Shown here one piece after another: positions 32,845-41,665 of a DNA stretch of 45,433 nt. The stretch is from positions 41,735 through 87,167 of the forward strand of contig PLNF01000065.1 of assembly GCA_003141715.1 (NCBI GenBank), written 5' to 3'. Below the pieces are notes generated by a model that saw nothing but the letters and a program-made list of their open reading frames with translations, was not told the origin of the DNA and did not search any database. Source of the DNA: Bacteroidales bacterium. Lineage in GTDB: Bacteria; Bacteroidota; Bacteroidia; Bacteroidales; VadinHA17. The first letter of the stretch is position 1; every line of letters begins with the position of its first letter. The position numbers and the translations under genes were made by a program.

Positions 32845-35028
32845 ATGAGCAAAAAAGTAAAAACCTCAGATAACGTGACAGATATCTTAATTGTTGAAGA
32901 CAGTGACACACAGGCTGCCCAGATAAAATATATGCTCGAAAGTCATCATTTCAGGGTCGAAGTTACTAAAGATGGGAAACAGGCCCTGACATGGCTTTCC
33001 GAACGTAAACCATCATTGGTAATCTCCGATATCGTCATGCCCGTGATGAATGGATTTGAACTCTGTGAAAGAATAAAATCGGATGAACGTACTGAAAATA
33101 TTCCTGTGATTTTATTGACATCACTTTCCGATCCCGAAGAGGTTATTGAGGGACTTTCATGCGGGGCAGATAGTTTTATAACAAAACCATACAATAATGA
33201 ATATCTTATCTCCAATGTTGAGAAAATACTTACAGAAAAAGCTACTCCGGAGTCCAAAAGACATACAAAGGGTATAGAAATTAATTATGGCGGGAAGAAA
33301 AGGTTAATCCGTACCGGACAGCAAAAAGTGGTTAATCTCCTGCTCAATATTTACCAGGGAGCCATCCATCAGAATAATGAACTTATTCAGACTCGTGATG
33401 AATTGAGACTATTGAATGACAGGCTCGAAGACCTGGTTGAGGAGAGAACGAAGGAACTAAAAAAGAATGAAGAAAAAATTCTTGCTTTCAACGCTGAACT
33501 GGAGCAACGTATTAATGAGCGCACTGCTCAACTCGATGCAGCCAACAGGGCTAAAAGTGAATTCCTTGCCAATATGAGTCATGAGATACGGACTCCAATG
33601 AATGCGGTACTTGGCTATGCGGAACTTTTAGGATTCATGCTCGAAGATAAAACTCAGAAGAATTATATTGAATCTATCAAATCAAGCGGGAAAAGTCTTC
33701 TGACACTGATAAATGATATTCTTGATCTTTCAAAGATCGAAGCAGGGAAACTGGAGTTGCAGTTTGAATTTGTCAATACTCATTCTTTCTTTTCTGAGTT
33801 TGAACGGATCTTCTCATTAAGAACATCTGACAAAGGATTAAAATTCATTCTGGAAATCTCGTCAGGCACTCCGGCTGGTATTTTTATCGATGATGCAAGG
33901 GTACGTCAGATTATTCTTAACCTTATCGGGAATGCCATAAAATTCACCGAAAATGGAAGTGTCAAATTAAAAGTGTACACTGAGAATCCGCAAATCATCA
34001 ATTATTCCAAAGGCAAAACTGATGAATTCATAGATCTGGTAATTGAGGTGACAGATACCGGCATCGGAATTTCAAAAGAGATGCAGGAGGAGATATTTAA
34101 TCCTTTTGTACAGGTGCAGGGGCAGGATGTAAGAAAATATGGTGGAACAGGTCTTGGCCTGGCAATAACTTACAGGCTTGTTCACCTTATGAATGGTACA
34201 ATAGAGATTGAATCTCACCTGAACAAAGGAAGTTCATTTAAAATAAGAATCCCGGAAATATCTTATCTGAGGGATATTGAAAAAAGAAGTGAGGAAATTC
34301 AATTTGATACTGAGGATATTGTATTTGAAAAAGCAACAATCATTGTTGCAGACGATGTAGAGCATAACCGAAAATTTCTGATAGACGCTCTCTCAAAAAC
34401 AAATATTAAAATAGTTGAAGCAGAAGATGGACTGAAAGCATTTAACCTTGCTAAAAAGATTGTACCTGATCTTATTATTACAGATATCCGTATGCCAAAT
34501 CTTGATGGTTTTACATTACTGAACAAAATTAAAAGTAATGATACTCTGAAACATATTCCTGTTATCGCATATTCTGCTTCAGTTATGAAAGCTCAGAGGG
34601 ACCGGATCCGTGATAGCGAATTCACCGGCTTGCTGATAAAACCTGTTCAGATATCAGAATTATTCCTTGAGCTGATGAATAATTTACCCTATAAGTCAAC
34701 CAAAGCTTCCGGATCTGAACAGCCTCTGTCCGTAACTGATTTCACAAATGAGATATCTGATCTTCAAGGGTTAATTAATTCCCTTGAAACCAGTTTCAAA
34801 GATACCTTGAAGACATTTGAAACAAGGCAACCGATCGGTGAAATCAAGGTCTTTGGTAATCAACTGATAGAGCTGGGAAAAGCCCATGGCGCAGTTATAA
34901 TTACAGAGTATGGCAAAAATTTAATCAGTGCTGCAAATAGTTTCAATATCGAAGCAATCCTGAATCTGATAAGCAAATACCCGGGTAACATTGAATTATT
35001 AAAAGGTGCAAAAAGTTTAAACACTTAA
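32845..35028 (+). CDS. Soluble hybrid histidine kinase, REC-HK-REC
   Basis: 727 residues with no transmembrane segment. The N-terminal receiver (about 12-130) has Asp62 in LVISDIVMPVMNG. A linker with a conserved GQQKVVNLLLNIYQGAIHQNNELI block and a long coiled coil follow. HisKA has phospho-acceptor His246 in MSHEIRTPMN. The HATPase spans about 345-475 (NLIGNAIKFTENG, TGIGISKEMQ, GGTGLGLAITYRLV). A second receiver lies at about 492-610 (LIITDIRMPNLDG). The last 110 residues are helical and HPt-like in position, but I see no H-x-x-K-G histidine. With a receiver at its front and the che genes immediately upstream, it could take phosphate from CheA. Its N-terminal half is paralogous to the kinase at 36945. 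Confidence 0.9.
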   Translation: MSKKVKTSDNVTDILIVEDSDTQAAQIKYMLESHHFRVEVTKDGKQALTWLSERKPSLVISDIVMPVMNGFELCERIKSDERTENIPVILLTSLSDPEEVIEGLSCGADSFITKPYNNEYLISNVEKILTEKATPESKRHTKGIEINYGGKKRLIRTGQQKVVNLLLNIYQGAIHQNNELIQTRDELRLLNDRLEDLVEERTKELKKNEEKILAFNAELEQRINERTAQLDAANRAKSEFLANMSHEIRTPMNAVLGYAELLGFMLEDKTQKNYIESIKSSGKSLLTLINDILDLSKIEAGKLELQFEFVNTHSFFSEFERIFSLRTSDKGLKFILEISSGTPAGIFIDDARVRQIILNLIGNAIKFTENGSVKLKVYTENPQIINYSKGKTDEFIDLVIEVTDTGIGISKEMQEEIFNPFVQVQGQDVRKYGGTGLGLAITYRLVHLMNGTIEIESHLNKGSSFKIRIPEISYLRDIEKRSEEIQFDTEDIVFEKATIIVADDVEHNRKFLIDALSKTNIKIVEAEDGLKAFNLAKKIVPDLIITDIRMPNLDGFTLLNKIKSNDTLKHIPVIAYSASVMKAQRDRIRDSEFTGLLIKPVQISELFLELMNNLPYKSTKASGSEQPLSVTDFTNEISDLQGLINSLETSFKDTLKTFETRQPIGEIKVFGNQLIELGKAHGAVIITEYGKNLISAANSFNIEAILNLISKYPGNIELLKGAKSLNT

Positions 35029-35032
35029 GAAT

Positions 35033-35716
35033 ATGGATACAGTAAGTCCCCCCGGCCCATTTATTCTAATAGTTGATGACAATCCTCAGAATCTGCAGGT
35101 TTTAGGCAACCTGTTGCAGGAGGGAAAATACCAGATCGAGTTTGCTGTAAACGGAGAATCGACTCTGGATTGGTTAAAAAACAAGCAATTTGACCTGATT
35201 CTGCTCGATATTAACATGCCAGGGATGAATGGATTTGAGGTTTGTAAAAAAATTCGCTCAGATAAAAAAACGTATGAGATACCTATAATTTTCCTCTCCG
35301 CTGAGTCAGAGAGGGAAAATATTCTGAAAGGATTTGAGGTAGGCGCCCAGGATTTTGTCATCAAACCATTTGATAGCCGGGAGCTTCTTGCAAGAGTTAA
35401 AACTCAGCTCGATCTTAAATCAAAAACCGAAAAACTTGAAAAAATTAATGAATGGCTGGGAAAGAAAATCGAAAATTGGCTGAAAGTGAGCGTTGTCAAA
35501 CCAGGTGGTAATAAGACAAATGATTTGGGCAATAAAATGATAGAGTTCGACAAAAATCAAAGTTTTATCCTGAAAGATATTTGCCTTGAGCTCAAAACAT
35601 CAATAAAAGAGATTGAAAAAATAATAAGGAAGAGTAACGATTCAAATACTAAAAACCAATTTAATGAAATAGTAAAACGGATGGCGGACACAGTGACAAA
35701 ACTCGAAAAATTGTAG
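35033..35716 (+). CDS. Response regulator with helical C-terminal region
   Basis: 227 residues. The receiver (about 9-128) has phospho-acceptor Asp59 in LILLDINMPGMNG, Lys in FVIKPF and the DDNPQNLQVL start typical of phosphorelay receivers. The remaining 100 residues are charged and helical, with no DNA-binding or enzymatic motif, and end in a probable coiled coil. The receiver is a close paralogue of the next gene's, and its stop codon is immediately followed by the next ATG, so the two are translationally coupled. It may act as an intermediate or phosphate sink. Confidence 0.85.
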   Translation: MDTVSPPGPFILIVDDNPQNLQVLGNLLQEGKYQIEFAVNGESTLDWLKNKQFDLILLDINMPGMNGFEVCKKIRSDKKTYEIPIIFLSAESERENILKGFEVGAQDFVIKPFDSRELLARVKTQLDLKSKTEKLEKINEWLGKKIENWLKVSVVKPGGNKTNDLGNKMIEFDKNQSFILKDICLELKTSIKEIEKIIRKSNDSNTKNQFNEIVKRMADTVTKLEKL

Positions 35717-36910
35717 ATGGAAAATATTACCAGCATACGAACCCCATTAATATTAATTGTGGATGATAATCCGAAAAATCTTCAGGTCCTTGGAAATTAT
35801 TTGCAATTAGAAGGTTATCTGGTTGAATTTGCTATAAACGGGGAATCAGCCCTGGATTGGATCAGGAAGATAAAATTTGACCTGATCCTTCTTGATATCA
35901 TGATGCCGGGAATGGATGGTTTCGAAGTGTGTAAAAATATCAAAAATGATCCGTTAAACCAGGAATCCCCTGTGATATTTCTCACGGCTAAAGTTGATAC
36001 TGAAAGCATTGTAAATGCATTTGACCTGGGGGCTGTGGATTATGTAATAAAACCCTTTAATCAGAAAGAGTTGATTGCAAGAGTAAAGACACAGATTGAA
36101 ATTGAAAGGGGCAGGGACGAAATTGCAAAGAATCTGAAAGAGATTGAATTTAAGAATGAACTTATTACCAGCAGCATTCGATATGCTCATGCTATTCAGG
36201 CAGCAGTTTTGAAAGCATCACTGGCCGGTTCAGATTTTTTCCCGGAGATGTTTTACTTTATCCAGCCAAGGAATATTGTCAGTGGCGACTTCTATTGGTT
36301 TCATAAAATAAAAAATAAAATATTTGCCAGTGTTTTTGATTGCACGGGACATGGAATTCCCGGTGCATTCATGAGCATGCTTGGAGTCACGCTGTTAAAT
36401 GAAACGGTAATCAGGGAAAAAATTACTGAACCTGATTTGATTCTTAACCGGCTTAGGGAAAAGATCATTGAGGCATTGGGGCAAAAAGGGAATACCTGGG
36501 ATGTGAAAGATGGGATGGATGGTTCAATAATCAGTTATGACCTGGCAAACAGAAAACTGGTCTATTCGGGAGCATTTAATCCGGTTTATCTTATTCGTAA
36601 CAATAAAATAATTGAACTCAGGGGAGATAGAATGACATTATCTTATCAGGATAATATTTCTGATTTTTCCCGCCAGGAAATACAAACCAAACCAAATGAT
36701 CTGGTTTATCTTTTTACAGACGGATACGTGGATCAATTTGGCGGAGAAAAAAAGAAAAAATTCCGGTCGGCTCAATTTAAAGAGGTTTTGTTAAGAAATC
36801 ACAAATATGCTTTGGCGGTTCAGAAAGAAATGCTTCTGAATACTTATCTTAGCTGGAAAGGTATTGAAGATCAGGTTGACGATATTACTGTAGTTGGATT
36901 GAAACTTTAG
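35717..36910 (+). CDS. Response regulator with SpoIIE/PP2C-type serine phosphatase domain
   Basis: 397 residues. The receiver (about 10-128) has phospho-acceptor Asp60 in LILLDIMMPGMDG. A coiled coil (130-160) leads to a SpoIIE phosphatase domain. Metal-binding acidic residues are visible in VSGDFYWF (Asp191), FDCTGHGIPGAFMSML (Asp208), KDGMDGSI and FTDGYVDQF, and VDDITVVGLKL closes the domain. Such RsbU-like phosphatases dephosphorylate a Ser on STAS-domain anti-anti-sigma factors or other proteins. No STAS or RsbW-like gene is in the window, so the substrate is unknown. It offers a way for chemosensory phosphate flow to be turned into Ser/Thr dephosphorylation. Confidence 0.92.
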   Translation: MENITSIRTPLILIVDDNPKNLQVLGNYLQLEGYLVEFAINGESALDWIRKIKFDLILLDIMMPGMDGFEVCKNIKNDPLNQESPVIFLTAKVDTESIVNAFDLGAVDYVIKPFNQKELIARVKTQIEIERGRDEIAKNLKEIEFKNELITSSIRYAHAIQAAVLKASLAGSDFFPEMFYFIQPRNIVSGDFYWFHKIKNKIFASVFDCTGHGIPGAFMSMLGVTLLNETVIREKITEPDLILNRLREKIIEALGQKGNTWDVKDGMDGSIISYDLANRKLVYSGAFNPVYLIRNNKIIELRGDRMTLSYQDNISDFSRQEIQTKPNDLVYLFTDGYVDQFGGEKKKKFRSAQFKEVLLRNHKYALAVQKEMLLNTYLSWKGIEDQVDDITVVGLKL

Positions 36911-36944
36911 TTTGCATCATGATACTCTAAAAGAATATACCGCA

Positions 36945-39488
36945 ATGAAAAAGGAAAGAAAAATTCCTGCCCAAAAAAGTACTGAAATACTTGTTGTTGA
37001 GGACAGTATCACCCAGGCAACACAGATTAAGCATCTGCTGGAAAGTAACCATTATAAAGTGACAGTTGCACATGATGGGAACCAGGCAATAAATTGGCTC
37101 TCAAAGCATAAGCCATCTTTGGTTCTCTCGGATATCCTGATGCCGGAGATGAATGGTTATGAACTTTGCAAAAAAATTAAATCAAATAAGAATACAGAGG
37201 ATATTCCTGTGATATTACTCACCAGGTTATACGATCCGGAGGAAATCATTGAAGGACTTTCTTGTGGGGCAGATAGTTTTATTACCAAACCTTACAATGA
37301 AATACATCTTCTTTCCAATATTGAAAAGGTCATTTCTGATGAAAACGGAACAGATCAAAAAAAAATGCCCTTCGGTGTGCAAATCCTTTTCAATGGGGAA
37401 AAACGCTTTGTCCAGGCGGAACAGCAAAATGTCATTAAACTGATGCTTAATATTTATGAAGGAGCAATTTATCAAAATGAGAGACTCATTCAAACCCAGG
37501 AAGAATTGAGATTATTGAACGAACGTCTTGAATTACTTGTAGAAGAACGAACAGCAGATCTTTCAGAAGAAATTAAATTAAGTAATCAGATTGCCAAAAA
37601 GCTAAAGGGGAGCGAAGAAAAATGGCGGACACTTGTGACTACAATCCCTGAATACATAGGTCTTGTCGATTGCGAAGGAAAGTTTCTTTTCCTGAACCAT
37701 TATGCAGAGGGGTTCTCTGAAAAGGATACTATCGGTAAAAGAAACCTCGACTTTATTCCAGACGATTGGAAAGAGTATTACCGGCAGAAATTTGAAAAGT
37801 GCATCAGTACACAAAAAAATCAAATATTTGAATATACTGCATTCGGTGACAACAAGACATTAAAAATTTATGAAACCTGTCTTGTCCCAATCATCGAACA
37901 GCAGAAAGTGTCAAATGTGATGGCAATTGCCAGAGACATTACAGTACGAAAACAGGTAGAAGAAGCATTACAGCATAGCGAAGAAAAATACCGCCATATT
38001 TTTGAAAATGTACAGGACGTGTATTATGAGACATCAATCGATGGAACGATCCTTAACCTGAGTCCTTCAATAAGCCTCATGTCGAAGGGACAATATAATC
38101 AGTCTGATCTTGTCGGGAAGTCAATGTACGAATTCTACTCCGATCCCGAAGAACGGCAGCTTATTGTGGCAGCATTGAAGGAAAAGGGTAGGGTTTCTGA
38201 TTTCGAAGTCAAACTCAAAAACCGTGATGGCTCATCTGTACCGTGTTCTATTTCAGCGAAAATAAGTTTCAATGCCCAGGGACATCCTGAAAAAATCATC
38301 GGCAGCATGCGTGATATTACATTGCGGAAGAAAAATGAAGAAGAACTTATGAAGGCAAAAGAAAAAGCTGAAGAGAGCGATAGGTTAAAGACAGCTTTCC
38401 TTCATAATATCTCTCATGAAATCAGGACCCCGATGAATGCTATAGTTGGTTTCTCTGCCTTGCTCGGAGAACCTGGCATCGACACTCAGACACAGGAGTC
38501 CTATATTGAAACTATTACGCAGAGCAGTAACCATTTGCTGGCAATTATTTCAGATATAATTGATATTTCAAATATCGCGGCAAACATTATAAAAACTGTA
38601 AAAACCACTATAAATGTTAATAAAACACTTAAAAGCATATACAATCAGTTTTTACCAAAAGCCGGAGAGAAGAAAATCGAACTCGTATGCAAATCTGAAC
38701 TTTCAGATTCCGATGCTCTAATTCTTACTGACAATACAAAACTAACTCAAATCCTTTTAAACCTGATAAATAATGCTTTGAAGTTCACTTATGAAGGCTC
38801 TGTTAATGTCAATTGTAAAAAAACAGATAATTTTCTTGAATTCAGCCTTTCTGATACCGGGATCGGAATTCCGGCCGAACATCATGCAAGAATATTTGAT
38901 CGTTTTTACCAGGTAGAAAACGCAGTCTCAAGACTATATGAAGGAACAGGACTGGGGCTGGCTATATCAAAAGCTTATGTGGAACTTTTAGGCGGGAATA
39001 TATGGCTCTCATCAGAACCGGGAAAAGGAACAATATTCTATTTTACAATACCCTATGAAAGACAAACCTTGACGGTTGTGCCTGTTATTGAAAAACCGGT
39101 AGACAAAGAATTTGTTTTTCCTGTAAAAAAGACAATTCTTGTTGCTGAAGATATTGACAGTAACTTCAACCTGATAACTTATTTTCTTTCCAGAGCAAAT
39201 ATAAAAATAATCCGGGCTTCAAACGGAAAAGAAGCCATCGAACTTTTCAAAGCCGATCAGAGTATCGTGTTGATCCTTATGGATATAAAGATGCCTGAAA
39301 TTGACGGACTTGAAGCAACGAGGCAGATTAAATTATTAAAAAGGAAAGTTGTAGTAATTGCTCTGACAGCTTATGCTAATTCGGGAGATGAGGAAAGAAT
39401 ACTTGCAGCAGGGTGCGATAGTTATCTGAGCAAACCGGTAAGTAAGAAGAGCCTGCTGGAAAAAATGGCTGAGTACATTATATTCTGA
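36945..39488 (+). CDS. Soluble hybrid histidine kinase, REC-PAS-PAS-HK-REC
   Basis: The start is set at the ATG at 36945 (847 residues); a TTG 11 codons upstream extends the frame. The N-terminal receiver (SLVLSDILMPEMNG) and the AEQQNVIKLMLNIYEGAIYQNERLI linker are closely paralogous to the kinase at 32845. Two PAS domains follow (about 225-345, ending VMAIARDITVRKQ, and about 350-470, ending SMRDITLRKKNEEEL). HisKA has His491 in ISHEIRTPMN. The HATPase has NLINNALKFTYEG and GTGLGLAISKAYVELLGGN. The C-terminal receiver reads VLILMDIKMPEIDGLEATRQI. No transmembrane segment. It closes the chemosensory/phosphorelay cluster; the PAS domains probably sense a cytoplasmic cue. Confidence 0.92.
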   Translation: MKKERKIPAQKSTEILVVEDSITQATQIKHLLESNHYKVTVAHDGNQAINWLSKHKPSLVLSDILMPEMNGYELCKKIKSNKNTEDIPVILLTRLYDPEEIIEGLSCGADSFITKPYNEIHLLSNIEKVISDENGTDQKKMPFGVQILFNGEKRFVQAEQQNVIKLMLNIYEGAIYQNERLIQTQEELRLLNERLELLVEERTADLSEEIKLSNQIAKKLKGSEEKWRTLVTTIPEYIGLVDCEGKFLFLNHYAEGFSEKDTIGKRNLDFIPDDWKEYYRQKFEKCISTQKNQIFEYTAFGDNKTLKIYETCLVPIIEQQKVSNVMAIARDITVRKQVEEALQHSEEKYRHIFENVQDVYYETSIDGTILNLSPSISLMSKGQYNQSDLVGKSMYEFYSDPEERQLIVAALKEKGRVSDFEVKLKNRDGSSVPCSISAKISFNAQGHPEKIIGSMRDITLRKKNEEELMKAKEKAEESDRLKTAFLHNISHEIRTPMNAIVGFSALLGEPGIDTQTQESYIETITQSSNHLLAIISDIIDISNIAANIIKTVKTTINVNKTLKSIYNQFLPKAGEKKIELVCKSELSDSDALILTDNTKLTQILLNLINNALKFTYEGSVNVNCKKTDNFLEFSLSDTGIGIPAEHHARIFDRFYQVENAVSRLYEGTGLGLAISKAYVELLGGNIWLSSEPGKGTIFYFTIPYERQTLTVVPVIEKPVDKEFVFPVKKTILVAEDIDSNFNLITYFLSRANIKIIRASNGKEAIELFKADQSIVLILMDIKMPEIDGLEATRQIKLLKRKVVVIALTAYANSGDEERILAAGCDSYLSKPVSKKSLLEKMAEYIIF

Positions 39489-39574
39489 TGAAAAAGTATT
39501 ATATTTTTTGAAGGTTGCTCGTTGCTCGTTTCCTGCGATTTACTAATTGCGCCTTTCTGCCGCTACCCCTTAAT

Positions 39575-39640
39575 GTGTGAATGATGTAACTTTTATCCAA
39601 AGTTATGTAAGAGATACCGGTATTAATAGTCTCACCTTTG
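39575..39640 (+). promoter_or_regulatory. Tandem-repeat promoter module, copy G (upstream of YXWGXW lipoprotein)
   Basis: GTGTGAAT begins at 39575. The repeats end in TGTAAC (39585-39590) and TGTAAG (39606-39611). CACCTTTG lies at 39633-39640, 58 bp from the module start (first base C instead of T). The ATG at 39677 is 37 bp downstream. Confidence 0.8.
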
Positions 39641-39676
39641 TGTTGTGAAATTTTTTTCACAACTAAAAGTACAAAA

Positions 39677-40030
39677 ATGAAAAAAATGAAAGAGTCACTT
39701 AAACACATTAAATGGTTTATCTATTTAATCTCCCTGACAGGAATTGGATTATTTTTCAACTCATGTGTTGGTGGATATATTGCAACAGAGCCAGCCTACG
39801 TGGACTATGCGAGACCACAACGACTAAATGAAAGCCAAATCTGGATTGACGGCGACTGGGGCTGGAACAACCAAACCCATGTGTACGTGCAAAAGGCAGG
39901 TTACTGGGCTAAACCAAGACAGGGTCAGTCATATGTAGCAGGGTCGTGGAAGACAACTCAACGTGGAAAATCATGGACCAAGGGTCATTGGCAGAAACAA
40001 GCACGGCAGACTGACAGCCATGGGCGGTAA
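39677..40030 (+). CDS. YXWGXW-repeat lipoprotein
   Basis: The start is set at the ATG at 39677 (117 residues); an upstream TTG would put 13 extra residues before the signal peptide. A lipoprotein signal ends in LFFNSC. The mature protein is rich in Trp, Gly and Tyr with repeats WIDGDWGW, AGYWAKP, AGSWKTT and KGHWQK, as in the YXWGXW family. Unlike the Ig/DUF3494 lipoproteins, the Cys is followed by VGGY, with no surface-export-like charge cluster, so it is probably periplasm-facing. Function unknown. It relates in composition to the DUF6600 protein at 1718, which is driven by the same promoter type. Confidence 0.8.
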   Translation: MKKMKESLKHIKWFIYLISLTGIGLFFNSCVGGYIATEPAYVDYARPQRLNESQIWIDGDWGWNNQTHVYVQKAGYWAKPRQGQSYVAGSWKTTQRGKSWTKGHWQKQARQTDSHGR

Positions 40031-40124
40031 TTAAACTGAAAATCCATAATTCATACATCAGGCAAATGATTCATTAAAAATATGCTTCTTAAATTTTTGT
40101 TAGCATTCAAGATAAAAACCTGAT

Positions 40125-40190
40125 GTGTGAATAATGTAACATTTAAACAGAATTATATAACTTTTTTCGAAATTAATATCATGATTTTTA
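40125..40190 (+). promoter_or_regulatory. Tandem-repeat promoter module, copy H (upstream of secreted protein-OmpA-HhH operon)
   Basis: GTGTGAAT begins at 40125. The repeats are AATAATGTAAC (40130-40140) and AATTATATAAC (40151-40161), 21 bp apart. The -7 position 58 bp from the start reads GATTTTTA, the weakest of the eight. The ATG at 40233 is 43 bp downstream. Confidence 0.7.
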
Positions 40191-40232
40191 TATCGGGAAA
40201 ACAACAAAATAAATCAAGTTAGAAATACGATT

Positions 40233-41102
40233 ATGATGCATACTGAAACTGGATTTACATCTGGAACAATATTGAAAAAATATTTACTTGTTTTTTCTTT
40301 GGGGTTTATGAGTATGGGGTTGCTATCTAATGCCCCGTTGGCATCAAAACAACAAATAGGAATGTTTAAAAATTCAAAAACCTGTGTTGTGTTTGAAGAT
40401 GGGATTAGTTTTTACAATGCCTATATTAAGGATGCAGTACAGAAATACTGGAAATATACTGACTATGAGTTTATCGATCAGAGGGAGTTTGAAAAACGGA
40501 GGACCGATACGAAGTATTCTTTTATAGTCCTTATTAATGAAGCTTACAATAAGGACCCCGGTGGTGTAAGCTACAGTTACATTAACCTGGTACTTGGCGA
40601 TGCATCAGGCAATTTAACCAGGATGCCTGAATATTGCAGTATACCTCTCTCATATTCAGGCGATAACGGTACTGATTATGAATATGCTATACCTGCAATT
40701 GTTAAATTTATGCAGATACATGTTAAAAATCTTGAGAAAGATCGTTTCCCCATTTTTTTAAATGGATTGAAATATTATAATAAAACTGGTTTTAAAGACA
40801 AAGTTTTGTTATTGAATAAAGAAAAAATGGCTTCAAATGCCAGTTACCCTGAGATAATTAAAACAGTATATCCATATTACATTAAACTGCTCACTACGGA
40901 TGAAATTCAGGAGGAACTCACCACTAATCCGGCAAATACATTGTTCCATTTTCATGTGGGCCCGCAAAAGGATGCCGGAGCAGGAAAATGTTTTGAAATG
41001 ATATTTGATATTGAAGGTAACCTGTACTATTACAATTCCAGGAAGATCACCAATGATAACCCGGATGGTTTTAATCTGAAAGATTTTAAAAATATCAGGT
41101 AA
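40233..41102 (+). CDS. Exported protein of unknown function
   Basis: 289 residues. A hydrophobic segment at about 18-36 (YLLVFSLGFMSMGLLSNAPLA) looks like a signal peptide or an N-terminal anchor preceded by a 16-residue polar lead; the second Met does not change this. The rest is globular: CVVFEDGISFYNAYIKDAVQKYWKYTDYEFI, SFIVLINEAYNKDPGGVSYSYINLVLGD, and later PANTLFHFHVGPQKDAGAGKCFEMIFDIEGNLYYYNSRKI. I recognise no family. It is the first gene behind promoter copy H, 31 bp before an OmpA-domain gene, so an envelope role is likely. Confidence 0.65.
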   Translation: MMHTETGFTSGTILKKYLLVFSLGFMSMGLLSNAPLASKQQIGMFKNSKTCVVFEDGISFYNAYIKDAVQKYWKYTDYEFIDQREFEKRRTDTKYSFIVLINEAYNKDPGGVSYSYINLVLGDASGNLTRMPEYCSIPLSYSGDNGTDYEYAIPAIVKFMQIHVKNLEKDRFPIFLNGLKYYNKTGFKDKVLLLNKEKMASNASYPEIIKTVYPYYIKLLTTDEIQEELTTNPANTLFHFHVGPQKDAGAGKCFEMIFDIEGNLYYYNSRKITNDNPDGFNLKDFKNIR

Positions 41103-41133
41103 AGGAATTCTTTAAAACATAAAAGTTTAAACA

Positions 41134-41661
41134 ATGAAAATTCTGATAATTGGATTTCTTGCATTATTTGGATGGTCAGCACTATCCACTCATTTTTATG
41201 TATGTAATATAAAAAGATTGTGTAATAATCCGGTCACTTCCCAGAGTTCCGTAGGCAATAATAAAGTTGTCATCACTGATGACTCCATAAGCAAACCTTT
41301 AGTGGTTAAACAGGCACTAATACCTGAAAATATGTTGATCTACTTTGCATTTGATAAATCTGAATTTAATGTTGAATCAGTTACGACCAGGTACTTAGAT
41401 GAATCAAATAAATACCTGGATCAAAACCTGCAGGCCAGGCTAAGTATCACAGGCCACACTGATGCAATCGGATCCGATGAATATAACCAGGCACTGGGGT
41501 TCCGTCGCGCTCGAAGTGTACAGTCATATTTTGAGAGTAAGGGAATACCTGCAAACCGGATTATTGTTGAATCCAGGGGCGATAAAGAACCGGCAGACAA
41601 TAATAAAACTATGGAAGGAAGAGCAAATAACAGGAGAACAGTAATAACTATTAAAAACTAA
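41134..41661 (+). CDS. OmpA-domain protein with N-terminal membrane anchor
   Basis: 175 residues. An N-terminal hydrophobic segment (1-20) with no clear cleavage site may anchor it in the inner membrane. Residues 65-175 form an OmpA-type peptidoglycan-binding domain: LIYFAFDKSEFNVES, LSITGHTDAIGSDEYNQALGFRRARSVQSYF, then IIVESRGDKEPADNN and GRANNRRTVITI. Key Asp and Arg residues of the diaminopimelate pocket (TD in GHTDAIG, and NNRR) are present. It lies between the unknown exported protein and the HhH-repeat protein, 4 bp before the latter. Confidence 0.85.
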   Translation: MKILIIGFLALFGWSALSTHFYVCNIKRLCNNPVTSQSSVGNNKVVITDDSISKPLVVKQALIPENMLIYFAFDKSEFNVESVTTRYLDESNKYLDQNLQARLSITGHTDAIGSDEYNQALGFRRARSVQSYFESKGIPANRIIVESRGDKEPADNNKTMEGRANNRRTVITIKN

Positions 41662-41665
41662 AATA

